DNA of 35,483 nt from Salpingoeca rosetta (taxonomy: Eukaryota; Opisthokonta; Choanoflagellata; Craspedida; Salpingoecidae): NCBI RefSeq assembly GCF_000188695.1, contig NW_004754899.1:56275-91757 (forward strand), in the 5' to 3' direction. The notes under the pieces are model-generated. The model did not search any database. It saw nothing but the letters and a program-made list of their open reading frames with translations, and was not told the DNA's origin. The position numbers and the translations under genes were made by a program. Position 1 is the stretch's first letter. Every line of letters starts with the position of its first letter. Positions 9,965-21,130 of the stretch are shown here, in pieces.

Positions 9965-10900
9965 TGAATTGGTTTGCTGAAGTTGCTTTGCACCCTTGCG
10001 TGGCATTTTGTGTGCTCCCAATGTGCCTCACCACTCACGGTCGTCTTCGCGCTCACCTTTCGCTGCTCCGCCTCGCATCGCTTCACAAATCCCCCCCCCC
10101 GGGGCGCAACCCCTGTCCCCAACAACAACAACAACAACAGTACTCTGCCGGCAACCGTGTGCGCTTCATTGCGCAGAACGGCAACCCGGTGTACGTGAAG
10201 CCCTCTGGTGCCCTCATGGCCAACGCTGGCGGCGACCCCGAGACCACCCTCTTCACCCTCACCATCATCAACCGCCCAACGCTCCTCCTCCGCGGCCAGT
10301 ACGGCTTTGTTGCCCTCAAGGGCGCCTCGGGCCGTGTTGAGTGCAACCGCGCCACGGGCAACCTGTTTGTCCTGGAGAACAAGGACGGCTTCTACCACCT
10401 CAAGACACAGGACGGCAAGTACTGGGGTGTCGATGTTGACGGTGTCACCGCCAACAGCTCCGCCCCCACAGACTTTGTGTTTGAGTTTGTGCGCCCCACA
10501 CACGCCCTCATCAAGCACGTGGAGTCGGGCAAGTACCTCCAGGGCCAGCAAAACGGCGGGTACGTCGCATCTTGTTCGCTTGTCGTGTGGTGTGGTGGTA
10601 ACTTGTGTGCGTGCGTGTGTGTGTGCGTGTGCGTGCCTGTCTGTGCGTGTGCGTGTGCGTGCCTGTCTGTGTGTGTGTGTGTGCATGCGTGGAGAGCCAA
10701 TTTGATTTAGTGTGCTTTGATCCAGTTCCCTACCTGCATGTTCTCCCCCTCCCCCTCCCCCCTCCCAACCACTCAAAACACTCACCTTGCTTCTCTCTTC
10801 TCCCCTCCCCCTCCCCTTCCGCCCTTTTCTTCGCAATCGCCTGTGCAGCTTCAAGGCCGAGGGTACCTCTGCTGGTGTCAACACTCTGTGGGAGTATTAA
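8470..10900 (+). CDS. FSCN: Fascin, actin filament bundling protein
   Basis: Cross-links actin filaments into tight parallel bundles in filopodia and microvilli. Five exons, 8470-8572, 8790-9368, 9596-9921, 10141-10559 and 10849-10900, have matching phases and give 492 residues, essentially the length of human fascin (493). Four beta-trefoil repeats are visible through recurring units such as GKYLTQE, GKYLYGD, GKFLENSG, GKFVSVRNG, LKYWTV, GKYWGVD and GKYLQGQQNGG. The N-terminal actin-binding loop is recognisable as GGSLRQKQTWTL; its Ser (residue 37) aligns with the PKC-regulated Ser39 of human fascin. The protein ends VNTLWEY, like the family. Intron 3 ends in a (CAA)n-rich acceptor, so that junction is the least certain. 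Exon codon use is strongly GC-biased, as expected for an abundant protein. In choanoflagellates a role in collar microvilli would be expected, but that is inference. Confidence 0.95.
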
Positions 10901-11634
10901 GCAGGGTGTCCCTCCCTGTTGTCGTTGTTCGTTTGTGCTTGTCGTCGCAACGCGTATGTCATTTTCTTCCTCCTTGTCGTGGGTTCTGGCCCTCTCTCTG
11001 TGTTCGTTGGTGGCTCACCCTTCACCGTCGCCCTCGCTTGCTTGCGTGAGTGTGTGCGTGGGCTGGAGGCGAAGCCTTGACTTGAGTCTTTTGAGTTATG
11101 GCCGTGTCGATTGTGGTTCGTGTATGTGGGTGGGTGTATCTGCTGGGGGTGTCTGTGTGTGTGTGTGTACGTAGTTGTTGTTGCTGCGTGTGAACGGGGA
11201 CGCATGGTGGAATGGCCCCTTCTCGGACCCTTCACATGTGCTCGCCGCCACGTGTGGTCTTATGTTACACACCGCGATCGTCTTTGAGCTGAGTTGTTCT
11301 GTTTTTGCTGTTGGTTCGTGGGTGTGCCATCCTCCAGCCCTTCCAGTCCTCGCCTCTTCCTCTTCTTCTTCTTCTTCTTCTTCTTCTTCTTCTTCTGTGC
11401 TTTCTGGGTTGACCTCTTCCAAGCAACACCTTCCCCTTTCAACCGAACGAACGTGACAAGCGAAAGCGTGCCATCAACCGATCGAGCGGGGTGGAGTGTG
11501 ACTGTTGTCGTCCGTCCTGTGGGCAGGAAAAAGCAAGAAAGAGCAACAAGCGGACAGCAAGGTCTTTTTTCGCTTGCAACAGTGAACACACGCACACACA
11601 CAGAGAGAGCCACGCGGAGCAGGGGACAAGAAAG
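10901..11634. other. Fascin 3' UTR and spacer before the Asteroid-like gene
   Basis: Both neighbours are on the plus strand. The region holds T/G-rich 3' sequence, a short TG run at 11152-11168, a (TTC)n tract at 11357-11396 and a CA run at 11585-11602 close to the next start codon. No conserved ORF is seen; open frames here are driven by the simple repeats. Confidence 0.6.
11357..11396 (+). repeat. (TTC)n trinucleotide repeat
   Basis: About thirteen TTC units, polypyrimidine on the plus strand, in the spacer between fascin and the Asteroid-like gene. Confidence 0.85.
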
Positions 11635-14600
11635 ATGGGTGTGCGTGGGCTGACGAAGCTGATGCAGCAGCTGCTGCCGGTGGAGGCGTACCCGCTGCAA
11701 GGGCTTCGCATCATCGTGGACGCGTCCTCGCTCCTGTACTCGTTCCTGAACCCGCGCATGACGCTGCTGGGCGGCGAGCTGGCCACACTCTCGCGCTTCC
11801 TGCGCACCTTCTTCCACGCGCTCAACGCAAACGGGTGCTCCGGCATCGTGGTTGTGGATGGCGGCGTGGACGACTGGAAGCTCGCCACGCTCGAGGCCCG
11901 CCTCACGAGGAAGATCAGCACCATGAGCAAGGGCGAGATGTCGGTGCCCCGCCCCGCGCACGCCATCAACCTCGTCATCGAGACGGCCCGCGCCTCAAAG
12001 TGGGAGGTGCTCATCGCGGAGAAGGAGGCCGACGGTGCCATCCGCGCCGTCGCCGAGGCAAACCCATACCACTGGCACGTGGTACGTTGACGTGTGTTGT
12101 GGGTGTGGGTGTGGGGAGTTGGGGGGGGGGAGGTGTTGCTTGCGTGGGGGTGGTTTCCGCACACGCGAATACGCTTCGCCTCGTTCATGTGGGTTCGCAC
12201 AGCACAGCACTGCACAGCACAGCACAAGACCGGACACATCTCCTTCAGTGCGCTTTCTCATACACCCTCACTCGTGATGTATTGCAGTTGTCATCGGACA
12301 GCGACTTCTACCTGTGCCGCGTGGCGAGCGTGATCCTGCCAGACACGATGCGCGCGCCATACACGAGTGCACATGCCATCACTCGACCACTGGACGCACT
12401 CTGCGCACGGCTGGAAGCGCCCTGGCCAACACTTCTCGTTGCAGCTTCCCTCGTGGGCTGCGACGCAAACAAGCACAAGTCCGTCCTCACAGGCGGCCAA
12501 CGTGCCCTCGGTAATGTGTGTGTCTGTGTGTGTCTGTGTGTGTCTGTGTGTGTGTGTCTGTCTGTCTGTCTGTCTGTGTGTGTGTGAGTGTGTCTGTCTG
12601 TGTCTGTCTGTCTGCCTTTGTCTTGTGTGTGTCCGATCACTCCCTCTCTACCTGCACCCCCTTCCTCCTTGGTTGTACCGCTCTCCTTCTGCACACAAGC
12701 GCCCTCCCCCGGCCTGATCAACCTGCTTACTTTGTGCTGACCGGTCGCCACATCAGGCTTGAAGAATCGCGCCAACTTTGTTGCTGCGGTTGCGTTGCTG
12801 CGCGAGTTTGGCCAGCGTGTTCCACTGGGCACCAATGTGCTTGATTCAACCCACCACATTATCGCCGCCATCGGTCGCCGCCTCCCAAAGCTCAAGGACC
12901 TGCCGCCCGCCCTCACAGAGGTGCAGACACCAACTGTCTGTGTCTGTGTGTGTCTGTGTGTGTCTGTGTGTGTCTGTGTGTGTTTGTCTGCCTTTCTGCC
13001 TACGTGTCTGTTTACGTGTCGATTGTTCTATTCGCCCGATCGCATCGGCTTCCATCACACAGCCCTTTGCGCCGCGCTCATGCTCTCGCTCATCCGTATA
13101 CAACTCTTTCTTCCCCTCTCTTCTCCGCCCCAACACACACACACACAACACGCATGCGTGCAGGGTGTTGAGTCGCTGGTTGGCACGTGCGGATATGTGT
13201 CGTCCTATCGCCGCTACACTCTGCCGCTGACGTCGCTGCTACCGCTCATGCTGTCGGGATGCGTGTGCGACCAGGCCGTCTCGGCCATTGACAGCGGCAC
13301 ACAGGCCATGTCCTGCAGACCAGAGGACACAGACCAGGTACAAACTCACTGTGCGAACGACCGCAGTCATGATGATCATGCTGATGCTCGTGACTGCCCC
13401 CAAGCTGCCCATGTTGCTCTCGTTATTGTCGTTTGTCCTCCATGTTGCCGCTGGTTGCAGTTGTGGCAACTCCGTCAGTTGTGCTAGCTGTTGTGATCTG
13501 ATTCAACGCGTTCTCTGCTCGTTCCCTGCCTTTCACACACCCACATGCCCATCACCCCCTCTCACCTCTCGTCCTTCCCTCCCCTCATCTCACTTCCCTC
13601 CCCACCCCCTCCTCTTTCATCTGCCCCCCTCTTCCTCCTTCCTCATCTCCCTCTCTGTCACTCCCCCTCCCCCCAACCGTCCACCAGCCGTCCATCTGGC
13701 TTGCGTCGATGCACCTGCGCAACATCATCCACCGCCTGGCCATTGGCTCGCGCATGCGTGTGCCGGCGACCAGGACGGAGGTGCTGCGGCGTAACTGCCG
13801 TGTGGAGGTTGCCACGCGCGCTGACATGTCCCCACCAGCGCATCCGACACCGGAGGATATGCTCGCACTCGCGGTAGCACACGGGCGGGCGGGGCAGGTC
13901 ACCAACGGTGGCGATGGTGGCGATGGTGGTGCTGGTGGTGAGCAGGCAGCGCAGCCGGACAAAGAGAAGGAGAAGGAGGTGCACGTTGGTGGTGAGGGTG
14001 AAGGTGAGGGTGAGGGTGAGGGTGAAGCGAGGGAAGTGCAGCAGGGCTTGCTGACGACGCTAGCGGTGGCCATGTGCGCGGGCGCATACAACCCGCACAC
14101 GGGACGCATCACAGGCGACGTGTCACGCATCGTGCACCACCTCCTCCAGTTGCCGTACACGCAGTGGCACTCTGTTGCCTGTACGCTGGCGTGGCTGTCC
14201 GCGAGCGTGGTTGCGCCGTCGCACCACAGCTACAGCACGATGCTGTTTGCCTCGCGTGCCCTCATCTTCTGCATGTGCGCGCGGCTGGACGGCGTGCAGA
14301 TGCAGGACGTGCTGGCGGCGATGGCACCAACACCACCACACCAGCAGCACACGGCGACGCAGCAGATGCAGCACCAACAGGGGCAACATGGCAGTGTCAG
14401 TGGCAGTGGTGATGGTGATGGTGTTGGTGTTGGCGGTGGCGAGGGTTCAGGTGGCCTGAGCCGCCGCCACCGCCTTGCTGTGACACATGTGTTCACTGCG
14501 TTCTACACGGGGCTGGGCCAGGTGTCCTTGCTCATGCGCATGCTTGGCCTGGGCAGCAATGTGCTCATGCCACCGAGCAAGGTCGTGGTGGACGCATCCC

Positions 14601-14722
14601 AGGTGGCTGCTGTTGTTGGCCACCACCACCGTACGGGCGCTGCGCTGCCGGCCGACCTGCTCACCACCCACCAGCGCGTCTTCCGCTCACTCGACGCCCT
14701 CATCTCAGCCTGTCGCCCATGA
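11635..14722 (+). CDS. Asteroid-like (ASTE1-type) XPG/FEN1-family nuclease
   Basis: Member of the XPG/FEN1 nuclease superfamily, Asteroid branch. Five exons, 11635-12081, 12288-12510, 12757-12920, 13164-13337 and 13688-14722, give about 680 residues with consistent phases. The N-terminus is the XPG signature MGVRGLTKLM. Acidic metal-ligand positions are retained: D29 (IIVDASSLLY), D75 (VVVDGGVDD), E129/E131/D133 (AEKEADGAI), D153 and D155 (SSDSDFYL) and D208 (VGCDANKH). An active metal-dependent nuclease is therefore plausible; human ASTE1 is reported as a structure-specific nuclease. The C-terminal half is poorly conserved and carries low-complexity insertions: a Gly/Ala run, a (GE)n run near 14000-14030, a Gln/His-rich stretch near 14330-14380 and a Gly/Asp run. 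The exon 3 donor (GTGCAG at 12921) is weak but phases agree. Confidence 0.85.
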
Positions 14723-14737
14723 TGCGTTGTGCGTGCG

Positions 14738-15214
<477 letters not shown>

Positions 15215-15860
15215 TTATGCGTACTTCTTGAACATGGCCTCGAGCTTCTCTGCGCTGGCGCCCATGAGCTCGTCAATCTGCTTGCCGGCCTTGTACACCT
15301 TGAAGGTGGGCATGGCGCGGATCTGCGCCTCACCAGCGGCGTCCGAGTTCTCGTCGACGTCAACCTTGAAGCACTTGATGGTGCCGTACTGGCCGGCGAG
15401 CTTCTGCTCAACAGAACAATGGCGAAGGAAAGGGGCGGGGGAAGGTGGGGGCGAGGGGCGTTGGGAGATGGAGGTGAGTTACGAGCAATGAGAGCAAGCA
15501 AAGGTGGGAATGAAGACGAGCAAGGCAGAGAGAAGAGGAAGGAAGGAGGGGAAAGAGGGAAGAGCAAGAGGGAGAGGGAAGGGGTGATGCAGGAAGGTTG
15601 AAATGATGCAAACAGGCAAACAAGAAAGCAAACAAGCAAACTAAGCAAACAAGAACGCAAACAAGCAAACAAGCAAACAAGAAGGCAAACAAACAGAACA
15701 ATCAGGCATGCGCGTACACACTAGGTGGTTGACGAACCTCAAAGACGGGGCCAATCATACGGCAGGGGCCGCACCAGGACGCGGTAAAGTCGATGATGAC
15801 GACAGAGTCCTCGGCAATGGCCTTCTTGAAATCGTCAAGGGTCTTCAGGTAGGCAGGCAT
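15215..15860 (-). CDS. TRX: Thioredoxin
   Basis: Small cytosolic dithiol-disulfide oxidoreductase. Two minus-strand exons, 15738-15860 and 15215-15403, both phase 0, give 103 residues, typical for thioredoxin. The active site WCGPC is at residues 29-33 within [20 protein letters not shown], the buried Asp at residue 24 is present, and the cis-proline motif is AMPTF (Pro 73). The second exon encodes the C-terminal strands ([18 protein letters not shown], then [17 protein letters not shown]). There is no signal or transit peptide. The intron (15404-15737) splits the fold right after helix 2 and contains a purine-rich run and an (AAAC-AAGC)n-like repeat. The extended upstream frame before the ATG is repeat-derived and was not used. 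Confidence 0.95.
15600..15700. repeat. Imperfect (CAAACAAG)n repeat in thioredoxin intron
   Basis: About 100 bp of AAACAAGC/AAACAAGA-like octamer units with occasional extra bases, inside the thioredoxin intron. Confidence 0.8.
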
Positions 15861-17055
15861 CTTGGCGTTTGTTGTGTGTGTGTTTGATTGACTGGGTTCG
15901 TTGGTATCTGTGTGTGTGTGTGTGTGTATGCGTATCAATAGGTTATCAAAGGGGTGAGTGTGCGTGGAAGCAAGTTGTCGGCGTGATGGCTGTGCAGCAA
16001 TGTGGTAGCTTGCTGTGGTCTCAGTGATGGCAAAAGATAAATGAACATGTCATCGCCCTTGTCAACAAACACCAAGGAAGGAAAGGCGGGGGACGCGAAC
16101 GAAACAGAAAGCGTAGACACGCAAAGGCAATCCAAAATACAGAAGCAACCCAAGACGGCTGCCAACGCAATCATCTCGCATCAAGCAAGGCGAGGAGGGG
16201 CGTGACCCGAACGCCAACACAGCAATGGCATGATGACACATGACAAGAGCAGGCGAGGAAAAGCGCAAGCGCGGGATGTGTCGGTGTGTGCGTGTGTGTG
16301 TGTGCGTGTGTGTGGGTGTGTGTGTGACACCAGCCAGCTGGTGACGATGGCATCATCATCATCATCCCCAAAAATACACACACGAACGCAACACGGAAGG
16401 TGCGCGGAGAGGCTGGAAGGCACCAGACAAGACTGGTCGACAAGAAGACAACAAAGGAGGAGGAACCATGGAACCATGGACAGTGCCAAAAACAGAATGC
16501 AAGAAAAGAAGCAAAGGAAGTGGTGTGCGCAGACACACATAGCCCCACAGCCACCCACAAATACACACACTCCGCTGCTCTGCCTCTTGTTTCGCCGACT
16601 GACCCGTCTTCCCGCACACATATCCACACACAAACACACACACACAGGCAGGAGACGTACCAGTGTGATGATGATGACGGAGAGAATGAACGATTGCGTG
16701 ACGGCTGCAAGCAAGAAAACAGAAGAAGTAACAGAGGGCTGAAAAAAACAAACCAATGCAGTTTTTTTAATTGTGATGGGTGGGCCCGTTGTATTGGGTT
16801 CCTTGCGAATGATTCCCTCATGATTTCCACTACCTCAACTATGGACGATTAGTTGAAAATATCGACAATTATCGCACTATCATTGGCGCGAGTGAAGCGA
16901 GTGAAGAGAAGAAGAAGGAGAGCGACACACACGCCACACACACCACACACCACACCACCACACACCACACCACACACCACACCACACACCACGCCACCAC
17001 ACACCACACACGACCCGCTCATCAAGCACCAAAGCTGCCACAACGACAAACAAAC
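15861..17055. other. Long divergent intergenic region, thioredoxin (-) and the Lys/Ala-rich gene (+)
   Basis: About 1.2 kb with no conserved coding segment on either strand. It holds short TG/CA runs (15910-15930, 16280-16325, 16615-16650), an AT-rich patch near 16750-16880, and an irregular (CACAC-CAC)n repeat at 16925-17010 just before the next start codon. Both promoters should lie here. Non-coding 5' exons are possible but not identified. Confidence 0.55.
16925..17010 (+). repeat. Irregular CACACCAC repeat upstream of a start codon
   Basis: Runs of CACAC, CACCAC and GCCAC within 130 bp upstream of the ATG at 17056; likely 5' UTR or promoter. Confidence 0.75.
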
Positions 17056-20000
17056 ATGGCTGAGACCGGGGCGGTGGTAGCGCCGAGCACGACGCTTTCC
17101 AGTAGCACGGAAGCTGCTCCAACAGAGGAGAGAGCACACCAACACGACACAAGCACAGCAGCCATGCTACAACAAAACACACAGCAACAACATGCACACG
17201 AAGAACAACAACAGCAACAAGCTGGAGCACAGAAGGATGGAGCACAGGAGCAAGAAGGAGGGCAGGAGCAAGATGAGGCGCAAGAAGTAGTCCATGCACA
17301 AGACGCACAACAACAACAACAACAGCAGCAGCAACAACAACAACAGCAAGAGGGACAATCGTCCTCAACCTCAGCCTCAACCTCAGCCTCAGCCTCAGCC
17401 TCGTCGTCATCTGCATCAGCGTCAGCGCGTGCCTCTCCAACGAGCGAGTCACAAACACCGGCAACCGGTGCTACCACTGCTCCATCAACCGCCGCAGCCA
17501 GCAATGGCGAATCCGCGGACGGAGATACCGAAACCGCCGCCACGACCACCGCCACCGCCACCGCCACCTTGCCTGCGAAGGCCCAGCAGCGCTCACGCGC
17601 AAAGCCAAAGCCCAGGACGACCGCAAGAGCACGGCAGAAGCCTGCCGCCTCAAGATCAAGGGCCAAGCCGAAGCCCCGGTCTCGCGCGAGATCCGCCAAG
17701 CCCAAGGAGGCCGCAACCGTGGCTGCACCCACAGGCAGCCAAGGAGCAAAGACCGTGGCCAAGGCCAATGCCAAGGCCAAGCGGGGGTCAGCAAAGGCCA
17801 AGCGCGGCTCCAACAGCAGATCTTCGGCGTCCTCTCGGCGCAACACCGGAGGTGGAAAGTCTGGCAGCAAGGTCAAGGTTGAGGAGGAGGAGGACGACGA
17901 CGACGATGATGATGCTGACGCCACAGATGATAAGGAGCAAGAAGAGGAAGAGGAAGAACAAGTGCCGCTGGACATTGACACCGTTGAGCCCTTTGTTGTC
18001 GACGCCCTCGCAGACGTACGTACATGGTTGTGTGTGCGCGTGTGTCTGTGTCTGTGTGAACGTCCGTGTATCTGCGTCTGCGTCTGTGTCTGTGTCTGTA
18101 CGTGTCTGCGTCTGTGTGTGTGTGTGTGTGTGCGTCTGTGCGTATGTGTATTCATACATCCGCAGCCAAGCATTCACCCTTCAAAAAGCACACCTGCTTT
18201 CCCTTTCCTCGCATCTCACGTGTGCACGCTGCTCCGTACCCCCTTCCATCCGCCATTGCCCAACACAGGCGATGCAAGACGACATTAACGACAAGCTCGT
18301 GAATCTGATGCACGGGCTGCGCCGAAAGCTGCAAAACGCCGCCAACCGCTGCAACCGCCTCCACAAGACAAGCTACCTCGCCCCAGAGTACGTTGCACGC
18401 CCTGTGTGCTCTGCGCTGTGTGTGTGTGTGTGTTTGTGAGTGTGTGAGTGTGTGTGTGTGTTTGCTCTGTGTGTGTGTGTTTGTGAGTGTGTGTGTGTTT
18501 GCTCTGTGTGTGTGTGTGTGTCCCTGTGCTTGTTCTTGGGCTCTGTGCTTGTTCTTGGGCTCTGTGTTTCCGTTTGTTCCAACTGCTCACGAGCACATGC
18601 ACACGCTCACGTCAACCCTCTGCCGGATTTCACCACACGCGCGCAGCATTGAGGCGGTGATTATGGAGTGTTTTGACCGCACCAAGACTGACCTCCGCGA
18701 CTGCAAATGGGACAGGTTCGCTCGCTTGCTCACTCGTGTGTGTATGTGTGTGTGTGTGTGTCTGTGTGTATGTGTTTGTGTGTGTCTGTGTCTGTGTCTG
18801 TGTGTGTCTGTGTGTGTGTGTGCGGTTCCGTTTACCTCTGTGGTCAACACACACGCCCTGCCGCACATCCGCTCCTCCCCCACCCTCACATCATCCCCAC
18901 TGACACCACCACCACCACCATCCTGACGCCAGGCCGCCGACACCTCCGCCACGGCTCAAGTCGCGGCAGGTGACAGCGGCGGCAGCAGCAAACGCAGCCG
19001 TCTGCTTCGCCAACGCACCGTCGTCATCGTCATCCCCACCATCATCGCCATCATCGTCGTCGTCGTTGTCGTCGTCAGGCAAGAGCAAGAGCAAGACTGC
19101 CGCGGCCAAGAGGAAGCGGCCCTCCTCCTCATCAGCAGCATCATCAGCAAAGCCAGGCGCTGGTGCTGGTGGTGGTGATAGTGGTGCCAAGGCGAAAGGA
19201 AAGGCCAGAGCAAAGGCTGCCAAGCCACGATCACGTGCATCGAAAGCCAAGCAGACTGACCAAGACCAGCCGCAGAAGCAAGCGAGGAAGCCACGCAAGA
19301 GCACACCTAAGGCTTCAGCAGCAGCAGCAGCAGCAGCAGTATTGAAGGGGGAAGGGAAGCAGGAGGTGGTGGCGCGGCGGGCGGCAAAGGCGCGGCCGGG
19401 CGGAGCGAAGCCAATCGCACGCGGCCGCAGCAAAGCAGCAAAGGCACGCGCAGCAGCAGCGGCGGCAACAGTAAAGCAGGAGGTGAAGGGTGGTGAGACG
19501 AAAGGTGTTGAGATGAAAACAGTTGAGGTGAAGGGTGGTGACAAGACTCAGCCACCAGCAACTTCGTCGTTGTTGTTGTCACCATCATCAACACCATCGC
19601 CATCATCAGCCCCAACTTCAGCAGCAGACGCAACACATACAGGAGAGGCAGCAGATGTCACACCAGGAGACGCTGGCGTGGAGGTCAAGAAGCCAAAGCA
19701 CACGGCCGTTGCCGCCAAGAATGAAGTCGCCGGCACTGCTACCACGCACAGACCTGCCGCAATGACGCTGCTGCTGGCATCCTCCCTCTCGTGTGGCGGC
19801 GGCGATGCTGATGGCGACGGTGAACCGGGAACGAAGCGAGCAAAGACAAGCGCGCAAGCCAGTACCATCAGCGACAATAACAACAACAACGACGACGACA
19901 ACGACAGCAGCAATACTGGTCCAGAGCCTGGTGTTCCCATACCTGCAACAGCGCCTACAAGCAGCGCGTTGGCAGTGAGCACAACTGCGCCCGCACGGCA

Positions 20001-20301
20001 GATGCTTCCGTCCACGGCATCCACGCCGCCACGATCGCCATCGCTCGCTTCGCAAGGCGACAGTGCACCAGCAGATGCACCAATAGATGCACCAGCACAC
20101 ACGGCAATCACGGCCGACTCGGCTGCTGTCGCCGCCACCACCACAGCAACAACAACATCATCATCATCATCATCAACAACAACAACAACAACAACAACAA
20201 CATCAACACAACCGCCAGCGCCAGCAGCAGCAGCACGTGTGCCCGAGCCTCTGGCGGTGGCTGCTGTCAAGGCCATGCCATCTCTGCCATCAAGCTCTTG
20301 A
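17056..20301 (+). CDS. Unidentified large Lys/Ala/Ser-rich, probably nuclear protein
   Basis: Not recognised as any family. Four exons, 17056-18015, 18269-18387, 18647-18715 and 18933-20301, have matching phases and give about 840 residues. The N-terminus is Gln/Glu- and Ser/Ala-rich. It is followed by basic repeats (SRAKPKPR twice, AKAKRGS twice) that resemble histone H1 tails or AT-hook-like DNA-binding sequence, then an acidic Asp/Glu run. The only non-repetitive region spans the end of exon 1 to exon 3: DTVEPFVVDALADAMQDD, then KLVNLMHGLRRKLQ and IEAVIMECFDRTKTDLRD. It is about 75 residues, predicted helical, and is where any conserved domain must lie. Exon 4 is low-complexity Lys/Ala/Ser/Thr. 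Chromatin association is inferred from composition alone. Exon 3 is only 69 bp and is the weakest part of the model. Confidence 0.65.
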
Positions 20302-21130
20302 CACAGAGCAAGCAAGGCATGATATCCTGTACACGAACCAAAGCCGAGCTATCACTTCATCGCTATTTACTCTTTGCGTCCCTGTGCGTGTGTGTGTCTG
20401 TGTGTGTCTGTGTGTCTGTGTGTGTGTGTGTCTGTGTGTGTGTTTGTGGTTGGTTGGTTGGTTGGTTGGTGTCGCTTCCTGTTTCGCTGTGCATGACTCC
20501 ATCGCTGTGTATCCTTGTTGTCTGCTTTTGCTTCTAATCGTGTCATGTGAGAACTAATTTAAGTGTACTGCAAGTACGTGAGGCACCATATGTGAGCACA
20601 CGCAGGCATCTCATGTGATGTGTCTTGTGAGTGGGCACCGCACCACACGCAGAGTGAGTGAGCTCGTGTCAGTGGCAGCAGCAGCAAAAAGTCACATCAT
20701 GTACACATACCCACACGACCACCAGAAATGATTCGATGGGCATTTATGCGTGTGCACGAGGTTGATGAAGACGAACCAGAACAACCAACAACCAACCACG
20801 CCGCGTGTCTCTCGTTCAGCAGTCCCCCTTCCTCCCCATGCTCCAATGCGTGCTGCACTGAGCAGTGCAGGCAAGCGTGCGTTCCTCTTCTTCCCGATCT
20901 ACCGAAGCACAGCTTTTCGCGCTGGTGTCGTTGCGCGTCGCACAGCGCCATCTTGTCAGCCCGTGGTGGCACTGCCGACAACAACCGCTTCCTCGCACAC
21001 GCCAACCGTCTCAAACACTCACCACCACCGTAACTTATCAGCACCAAGAACCACGACAAGAACCACGACAAGAGCCACAACACCTTCAGCACTAGCAGGC
21101 GTAACATTATCACCCATCCAACAGTCCACC
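20302..21130. other. Spacer between the Lys/Ala-rich gene and the exonuclease gene
   Basis: Contains a TG/TCTG run at 20380-20440, a (GGTT)n stretch at 20446-20470 and then ordinary sequence. A reading frame stays open from about 20750 into the exonuclease, but this part lacks conservation and the ATG at 21131 follows a good CACC context, so I treat it as 5' UTR. The earlier open frame could extend the protein if an upstream ATG is used. Confidence 0.5.

Noticed and set aside
10605..11174. Plus-strand ORF running from a fascin intron into its 3' region
   Set aside because: It starts in a TGCG repeat, overlaps the last fascin exon in another frame and has no recognisable domain.
16171..16830. 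Minus-strand ORFs of about 200 residues in the divergent intergenic region
   Set aside because: Composition follows TG/CA repeats and T-rich sequence; no conserved motif or splice-linked partner.
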